Below are positions 7,226 through 11,437 of a stretch of DNA of 11,437 bases, in pieces. Positions within the stretch are counted from its first letter, which is position 1. Every line of letters starts with the position of its first letter. The position numbers were made by a program, and so were the translations under genes. The notes under the pieces are model-generated. The model did no database searches. It saw only the letters and a list, made by a program, of their open reading frames with translations, and was not told where the DNA came from. This DNA comes from Brevundimonas sp. (GTDB lineage: Bacteria > Pseudomonadota > Alphaproteobacteria > Caulobacterales > Caulobacteraceae), in assembly GCA_022712235.1 (NCBI GenBank), contig JALAGW010000222.1, positions 1 through 11,437 on the forward strand, given 5' to 3'.

Positions 7226-7494
7226 TGACGCGACCGAACCTGGACACGGATGAGGGCAGGGCGGCTTACCGGGCCGAGCTGCGCCGCGTCGGCTGGCCTT
7301 TCCGCTGGGGCGGGATGGCGCTGATCGTGGTGGCGGCGGGACTGGTGCTGTTCGCTCGCGAAGGTCGGTTCGGACTTACGGAAGACGCGGTGACGGTCGC
7401 CTATGGCGTCCTGGCCGTGGGTTGGGCGCTGGTGATCGGTTCGATTTTCATGCGCACCCGCCACCATAAACGCCGCATGGCGGAAGGACTTTAA
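7225..7494 (+). CDS. Small two-helix membrane protein of unknown function, inside the nuo operon
   Basis: I do not recognise a named family. The 89-residue product starts on the nuoE stop (TGATG) and ends 6 bases before nuoF, so it is co-transcribed and probably translationally coupled. It has a charged N-terminus (1-23, ending RAELRRVGWPF), a first hydrophobic segment at about 28-44, a short loop (AREGRFGLTED, 44-54), a second segment at about 55-76, and a strongly basic end (RTRHHKRRM, 77-85). Basic residues at both ends predict a hairpin with both termini in the cytoplasm. Base composition and codon use look like those of its neighbours, and the frame is closed and tightly packed, so I judge it a real gene. 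Unidentified reading frames also occur inside the nuo clusters of Paracoccus and Rhodobacter. A role in complex I assembly or as an accessory subunit is a guess from position only. Confidence 0.85.
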   Translation: MTRPNLDTDEGRAAYRAELRRVGWPFRWGGMALIVVAAGLVLFAREGRFGLTEDAVTVAYGVLAVGWALVIGSIFMRTRHHKRRMAEGL

Positions 7495-7500
7495 GGGCTC

Positions 7501-8814
7501 ATGGTCGGAATCCTCGAAGACAAGGACCGCATCTTCACCAACCTCTACGGTTTCCATGACTGGGGCCTGGAGGGGGCGAAGCAGCGCGGCGCGTGGAACG
7601 CCACCAAGGACATGCTGGACCTTGGCCGCGACTGGATCATCAACAACGTCAAGAACTCGGGCCTGCGCGGACGCGGCGGCGCCGGTTTCTCGACCGGCCT
7701 GAAGTGGTCCTTCATGCCGAAGGAAGTGAAGGATCGTCCTCACTACCTCGTCATCAACGCCGACGAGTCCGAGCCCGCGACCTGCAAGGACCGCGAGATC
7801 ATGCGTCATGATCCGCAACTGCTGATCGAGGGCGCGCTGATCGCCTCCTTCGCGATGCAGGCCCACGCCTGCTACATCTACCTGCGCGGCGAGTACGTGC
7901 TTGAGCGCGAGCGCATGGAGGCCGCCGTCAAGCAGGCCTATGAGGCCAGGCTGATCGGCGACAACAACGTCCACGGCTGGGACTTCCACGTCTATATCCA
8001 CCACGGCGCCGGCGCATACATCTGCGGCGAAGAGACCGCTCTGCTGGAATCCCTGGAAGGCAAGAAGGGCCAGCCGCGCCTGAAGCCGCCGTTCCCGGCC
8101 GGCGCCGGCCTCTATGGCTGCCCGACGACCGTGAACAACGTGGAATCGATCGCCGTGGTCGGCACCATCCTGCGTCGCGGCGCGGACTGGTTCGCCAGCT
8201 TCGGTCGTCCGAACAACACCGGCACCAAGCTGATGTCCCTGTCGGGCCATGTGAACACGCCTTGCGTGATCGAAGAAGCCATGTCGATCCCGCTGCGCCA
8301 GCTGATCGAGGATCACGGTGGCGGCGTGAGCGGCGGCTGGGGTAACCTGAAGGCCATCATTCCGGGCGGCGCGTCCTGCCCGGTCATCACGCGTGAGCAG
8401 GCCGAAACCGTCCTTATGGACTTTGACTCCATGCGCGAAATGCGTTCGTCGCTGGGCACGGCCGGCGTGACCGTCATGGACGAGTCCACCGACATCGTGA
8501 AGGCGATCGCCCGTATCAGCTACTTCTTCAAGCATGAGAGCTGCGGCCAGTGCACGCCGTGCCGCGAAGGCACCGGCTGGATGTGGCGCGTGCTGGAACG
8601 CATGGCCGTCGGCGACGCCGATCCGTCGGAAATCGACCTGCTGCTCGACGTGGCCGGTCAGGTCGAAGGCCACACCATCTGCGCCCTCGGCGACGCCGCG
8701 GCCTGGCCCGTTCAGGGCCTGATCCGCCACTTCCGTCACGAGATCGAAGACCGAATCCACACCTACCGCAGCCGCCGCGCGAACTTCGCCGGCCACGCGA
8801 TCGCGGCGGAGTAA
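7501..8814 (+). CDS. nuoF: NADH-quinone oxidoreductase subunit F (NADH and FMN binding, cluster N3)
   Basis: Entry point for electrons: it oxidises NADH through FMN and passes electrons to the [4Fe-4S] cluster N3. The 437-residue product shows the glycine-rich FMN/NADH region GRGGAGFSTGLKW (57-69), the nucleotide-site segment NADESEPATCKDREI, GAGAYICGEETALLESLEG, and TTVNNVES. N3 ligands are C348, C351 and C354 in SCGQCTPCREG, and C394 in HTICALGD. The start gives MVGILEDKDRIFTNLYG, the usual alphaproteobacterial N-terminus. The nearest ribosome site is AAGGG (7493-7497), only three bases before the ATG and partly within the upstream stop codon; a GGAAGGA lies 12 bases away, so spacing is poor for both. 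It forms the NADH module with NuoE and NuoG. Confidence 0.98.
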   Translation: MVGILEDKDRIFTNLYGFHDWGLEGAKQRGAWNATKDMLDLGRDWIINNVKNSGLRGRGGAGFSTGLKWSFMPKEVKDRPHYLVINADESEPATCKDREIMRHDPQLLIEGALIASFAMQAHACYIYLRGEYVLERERMEAAVKQAYEARLIGDNNVHGWDFHVYIHHGAGAYICGEETALLESLEGKKGQPRLKPPFPAGAGLYGCPTTVNNVESIAVVGTILRRGADWFASFGRPNNTGTKLMSLSGHVNTPCVIEEAMSIPLRQLIEDHGGGVSGGWGNLKAIIPGGASCPVITREQAETVLMDFDSMREMRSSLGTAGVTVMDESTDIVKAIARISYFFKHESCGQCTPCREGTGWMWRVLERMAVGDADPSEIDLLLDVAGQVEGHTICALGDAAAWPVQGLIRHFRHEIEDRIHTYRSRRANFAGHAIAAE

Positions 8815-8819
8815 TCGTA

Positions 8820-10865
8820 ATGCCTATCGCCAAGGTCAACGGCGTCGAAACCGAGTTCGAACCCGGCATGACGGTTCTGCAGGTCGCAGAGCGCGCCGGT
8901 CAGGAGATCCCGCGTTTCTGCTACCACGAGCGTCTGTCCATCGCCGGCAACTGCCGGATGTGCCTGGTTGAAGTGAAACCCGGACCGCCGAAGCCGCAGG
9001 CTTCGTGCGCCCTTCCGGCCATGGATGGTCAGGAAATCTTCACCGACACGCCGATGGTCAAGAAGGCCCGCGAAGGGGTGATGGAGTTCCTGCTCATCAA
9101 CCACCCGCTGGATTGCCCGATCTGCGACCAGGGCGGCGAGTGCGACCTGCAGGACCAGGCCGTGGGCTACGGCCGTGACGGTTCGCGCTACGGCGAGAAC
9201 AAGCGCGCGGTCGAAGAAAAGAACATGGGGCCGACGGTCAAGACGTTCATGACGCGCTGCATCCAGTGCACGCGTTGCGTTCGCTTCATCACCGAAGTGG
9301 CCGGGGTGCCGGACATCGGCATGATCTCGCGCGGCGAAAGCGCCGAGATCACGACCTATCTGGAAAAGAACATCGACAGCGAGCTGTCGGGCAACGTCAA
9401 CGACCTGTGCCCGGTGGGCGCCCTGACGCACCGTCCCTGGCAGTACCACTATCGTCCGTGGGAGCTGAAGAAGACCGAGACCATCGACGTCATGGACGCC
9501 CTGGGCTCGAACATCCGCGCCGACGCACGCGGCGCCGAGGTCATGCGCGTGCTGCCGCGCCTGAACGAAGGCGTCAACGAAGAGTGGCTGTCGGACAAGA
9601 GCCGCTACGCCGTCGACGGCCTGCAGGCGCGTCGTCTGGACCGCCCCTGGGTGCGTGAGAACGGCAAGCTGCGCGTCGCCTCGTGGGACGAGGCGCTGAA
9701 CGCCGTCGCATCGAAGATCAAGGCGGCCTCGGCTGACCGCATCGGCGTCATCGCCGGCGACCTCCAGGACGCCGAGTCGATGAAAGCCGCGCTGGACCTG
9801 TTCCGCGCCCTGGGCTCGGCCAACACCGACTGCCGTCAGGACGGCGCCGCGATCGGGCAGGGGGCTCGCGAGGGCTGGCTGTTCAACTCCGGCCTGCAAG
9901 GCATTGAAAACGCTGACGCCATCCTGATCGTCGGGGCCAACCCGCGTACGGAAGCGCCGCTGCTGAACACGCGTCTGCGCAAGATCTGGCTGAAGGGCGC
10001 CGCCGAGATCGGCGTCATCGGCCAACAGGTCGACCTGACCTATGACTACAACTACCTCGGCGCCGGTTCGAAGACCCTGGGCAAGCTGCCCAAGGCGGCT
10101 GTTGACTTCCTGACCAAGGCTGAACGCCCGGCGATCATCGTCGGCGCGGGCGCCCTGATCGGCGACACCGGCGCGGCTGTGCTGAACGCCCTGGGCGCGC
10201 TGGCGAAGAAGGTCGGCGTGGTCAAGGACGGCTGGAACGGCTTCAACGTCCTGCACACCGCAGCCAGCCGCGTCGGCGGTCTGGACATGGGCTTCGTCCC
10301 CGCCGAGGGCGGTCTGGACGTGGCCGGCATGCTGAAGCCGGGCGCTCTGTACGTGCTGTTCCTGCTGGGCGCCGACGAAGTGAACGCCTCGGGCTCGGAC
10401 GCCTTCCGCGTCTATCTGGGCTCGCACGGCGACCGCGGCGCGCACGGCGCCGACGTCATCCTGCCGGGCGCCGCCTATACCGAGAAGTCGGGCCTCTACG
10501 TGAACACCGAGGGCCGGGTGCAGATGGCCGAACGTGTCGTCTTCCCGAAGGGCGAGGCCAAGGAAGACTGGGCTGTCATCCGCGCCCTGTCGGAACGCGT
10601 CGGCTGCAAGCTGCCTTTCGACACCCTGGAGCAGCTGCGCACGAAGCTGATGGGCGACCATCCGACCTTCGGCCGCATCGACTATCTGGCTCCGGCGGCT
10701 TCGTTCGACGTGGCGACCCTGGGCGCCAAGGGCGACCTGGGCGATGTCGCCTTCGTCTCGACCATCGTCGATCCCTACCTGACCAACCCGATCGCGCGCG
10801 CCAGCGAAACCATGGCCGAGCTGTCCGCCGAGCGGACTGCCCCGGTCGTTCTGGCGGCGGAGTAA
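8820..10865 (+). CDS. nuoG: NADH-quinone oxidoreductase subunit G (75-kDa type; clusters N1b, N4, N5)
   Basis: Largest subunit of the NADH module, a chain of Fe-S clusters leading from NuoF toward NuoB. The 681-residue product has an N-terminal ferredoxin-like domain with [2Fe-2S] N1b ligands C34, C45, C48 and C63. The His-Cys [4Fe-4S] cluster N5 uses H95, C99, C102 and C108 (NHPLDCPICDQGGEC). N4 uses C147, C150, C153 and C197 (RCIQCTRC, DLCPVGAL). The rest, from about 215 on, is the catalytically silent molybdopterin-oxidoreductase-like domain. The extra CxxCxxxC motif of cluster N7, found in E. coli and Thermus, is absent, as in mitochondria. I chose ATG 8820 because GGAG (8808-8811) precedes it by eight bases and the product begins as the usual MPIAKVNG. 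It starts 5 bases after the nuoF stop. Confidence 0.97.
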   Translation: MPIAKVNGVETEFEPGMTVLQVAERAGQEIPRFCYHERLSIAGNCRMCLVEVKPGPPKPQASCALPAMDGQEIFTDTPMVKKAREGVMEFLLINHPLDCPICDQGGECDLQDQAVGYGRDGSRYGENKRAVEEKNMGPTVKTFMTRCIQCTRCVRFITEVAGVPDIGMISRGESAEITTYLEKNIDSELSGNVNDLCPVGALTHRPWQYHYRPWELKKTETIDVMDALGSNIRADARGAEVMRVLPRLNEGVNEEWLSDKSRYAVDGLQARRLDRPWVRENGKLRVASWDEALNAVASKIKAASADRIGVIAGDLQDAESMKAALDLFRALGSANTDCRQDGAAIGQGAREGWLFNSGLQGIENADAILIVGANPRTEAPLLNTRLRKIWLKGAAEIGVIGQQVDLTYDYNYLGAGSKTLGKLPKAAVDFLTKAERPAIIVGAGALIGDTGAAVLNALGALAKKVGVVKDGWNGFNVLHTAASRVGGLDMGFVPAEGGLDVAGMLKPGALYVLFLLGADEVNASGSDAFRVYLGSHGDRGAHGADVILPGAAYTEKSGLYVNTEGRVQMAERVVFPKGEAKEDWAVIRALSERVGCKLPFDTLEQLRTKLMGDHPTFGRIDYLAPAASFDVATLGAKGDLGDVAFVSTIVDPYLTNPIARASETMAELSAERTAPVVLAAE

Positions 10866-10868
10866 ATC

Positions 10869-11437
10869 ATGGACGCTGCGACCTCCTTCTGGGCCACCCC
10901 CATCGGCTGGACCCTCGCCACCATCGGCGGCATCCTGATCGTCACGGTCGGGATCCTGATTTCGCTGGCCTTCCTGCTGCTGGCGGACCGCAAGATCTGG
11001 GCCGGCGTGCAGCTGCGCAAGGGCCCCAACGTGGTCGGCCCCTTCGGCCTGCTGCAGTCCTTCGCCGACTTCTTCAAGTTCGTGCTCAAGGAAATCGTCA
11101 TCCCGTCGGGTTCCGACAAGGTCGTCTTCCTGGCCGCGCCGCTGATCACCTTCATCCTGGCCTTTATCGCCTGGGCGGTGATCCCGTTCGCGCCGGGCTG
11201 GGTGATCTCGGACCTGAACGTCGGCATTCTCTACATCCTCGCGATCAGCTCGCTGGGCGTTTACGGCATCATCATGGGCGGCTGGGCTTCGAACTCGAAG
11301 TATCCCTTCCTGGGGTCGCTGCGTGCGGCGGCGCAGTTGGTGGCCTATGAGGTCTCGATGGGCCTGGTCATCATCAACGTCATCCTGCTGGCCGGGACGA
11401 TGAACCTGACTCAGATCGTGACCGCGCAGACCGGCTG
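10869..11437 (+). CDS. nuoH: NADH-quinone oxidoreductase subunit H, N-terminal part (cut by window edge)
   Basis: Membrane subunit (ND1 homologue) that closes the quinone tunnel and links it to the proton-pumping arm. The 189 codons present are open to the edge; the full family length is about 340-350 residues, so a little over half is seen. Visible are the first membrane helix (about 15-38), the signature RKGPNVVGPFGLLQSFADFFK (from residue 50), further helices, and GWASNSKYPFLGSLRAAAQ followed by YEVS, the most conserved loop of the family, which lines the quinone site. GGAG (10859-10862), six bases before the ATG and inside the end of nuoG, is a good ribosome site. The start is 3 bases past the nuoG stop codon. 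The remaining membrane-arm genes are expected downstream. Confidence 0.97.
   Translation, partial: MDAATSFWATPIGWTLATIGGILIVTVGILISLAFLLLADRKIWAGVQLRKGPNVVGPFGLLQSFADFFKFVLKEIVIPSGSDKVVFLAAPLITFILAFIAWAVIPFAPGWVISDLNVGILYILAISSLGVYGIIMGGWASNSKYPFLGSLRAAAQLVAYEVSMGLVIINVILLAGTMNLTQIVTAQTG

Noticed and set aside
7099..8796. 565-codon open frame on the minus strand
   Set aside because: It lies opposite nuoF, the small membrane gene and the end of nuoE, has no recognisable domain, and is a shadow of GC-rich coding DNA.
8763..10661. 632-codon open frame on the minus strand
   Set aside because: It lies antisense to nuoG, is low in family signal and rich in Ala, Val, Asp and Arg, as expected for a shadow frame.

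Overview
The window is GC-rich chromosomal DNA that reads as alphaproteobacterial, most likely Caulobacterales, with Brevundimonas my best guess. This rests on the style of the Nuo proteins (for example NuoH with LLADRKIW and RKGPNVVGPFG, and a NuoG without the N7 cluster ligands), on the nuo gene order with an extra small gene between nuoE and nuoF, and on Caulobacter-like promoter hexamers (TTGACG). No mobile element, CRISPR array, phage gene or defence gene was found.

Left part (1-3503), all on the minus strand. From right to left there is an AbgT-family membrane transporter (1894-3503) whose frame is broken by an apparent one-base deletion at 3078-3080. Next come a 112-bp gap with a perfect DnaA-box 9-mer and a likely tRNA promoter, and then tRNA-Asp(GTC) at 1705-1781 with an encoded CCA. 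A 14-bp hairpin begins inside the tRNA 3' end. A 148-bp gap follows, with a good promoter candidate, and then a secreted S9-family peptidase (1556 to beyond base 1). The window edge cuts the peptidase just after its catalytic domain begins.

Middle (3504-3713). This 210-bp divergent spacer separates the transporter from the nuo operon. It holds a weak promoter candidate and a GAGG ribosome binding site for nuoA.

Right part (3714-11437), all on the plus strand. This is the 5' half of the proton-pumping NADH:quinone oxidoreductase (complex I) operon: nuoA, nuoB, nuoC, nuoD, nuoE, a small two-helix membrane protein of unknown function, nuoF, nuoG and the first 189 codons of nuoH. Stop and start codons overlap or lie 4-6 bases apart throughout, which points to one translationally coupled transcript. 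NuoE, NuoF and NuoG form the NADH-oxidising module (FMN, N1a, N3, N1b, N4, N5). NuoB, NuoC and NuoD form the connecting, quinone-reducing module (N2). NuoA and NuoH start the membrane arm. All expected Fe-S ligands are visible.

I saw no previously undescribed multi-gene system. The points most worth a second look are the 89-codon membrane gene embedded between nuoE and nuoF, the broken AbgT frame together with an Asn-to-Asp change at a likely sodium-site position, the hairpin merged with the tRNA-Asp 3' end, and the lone perfect DnaA box upstream of that tRNA.
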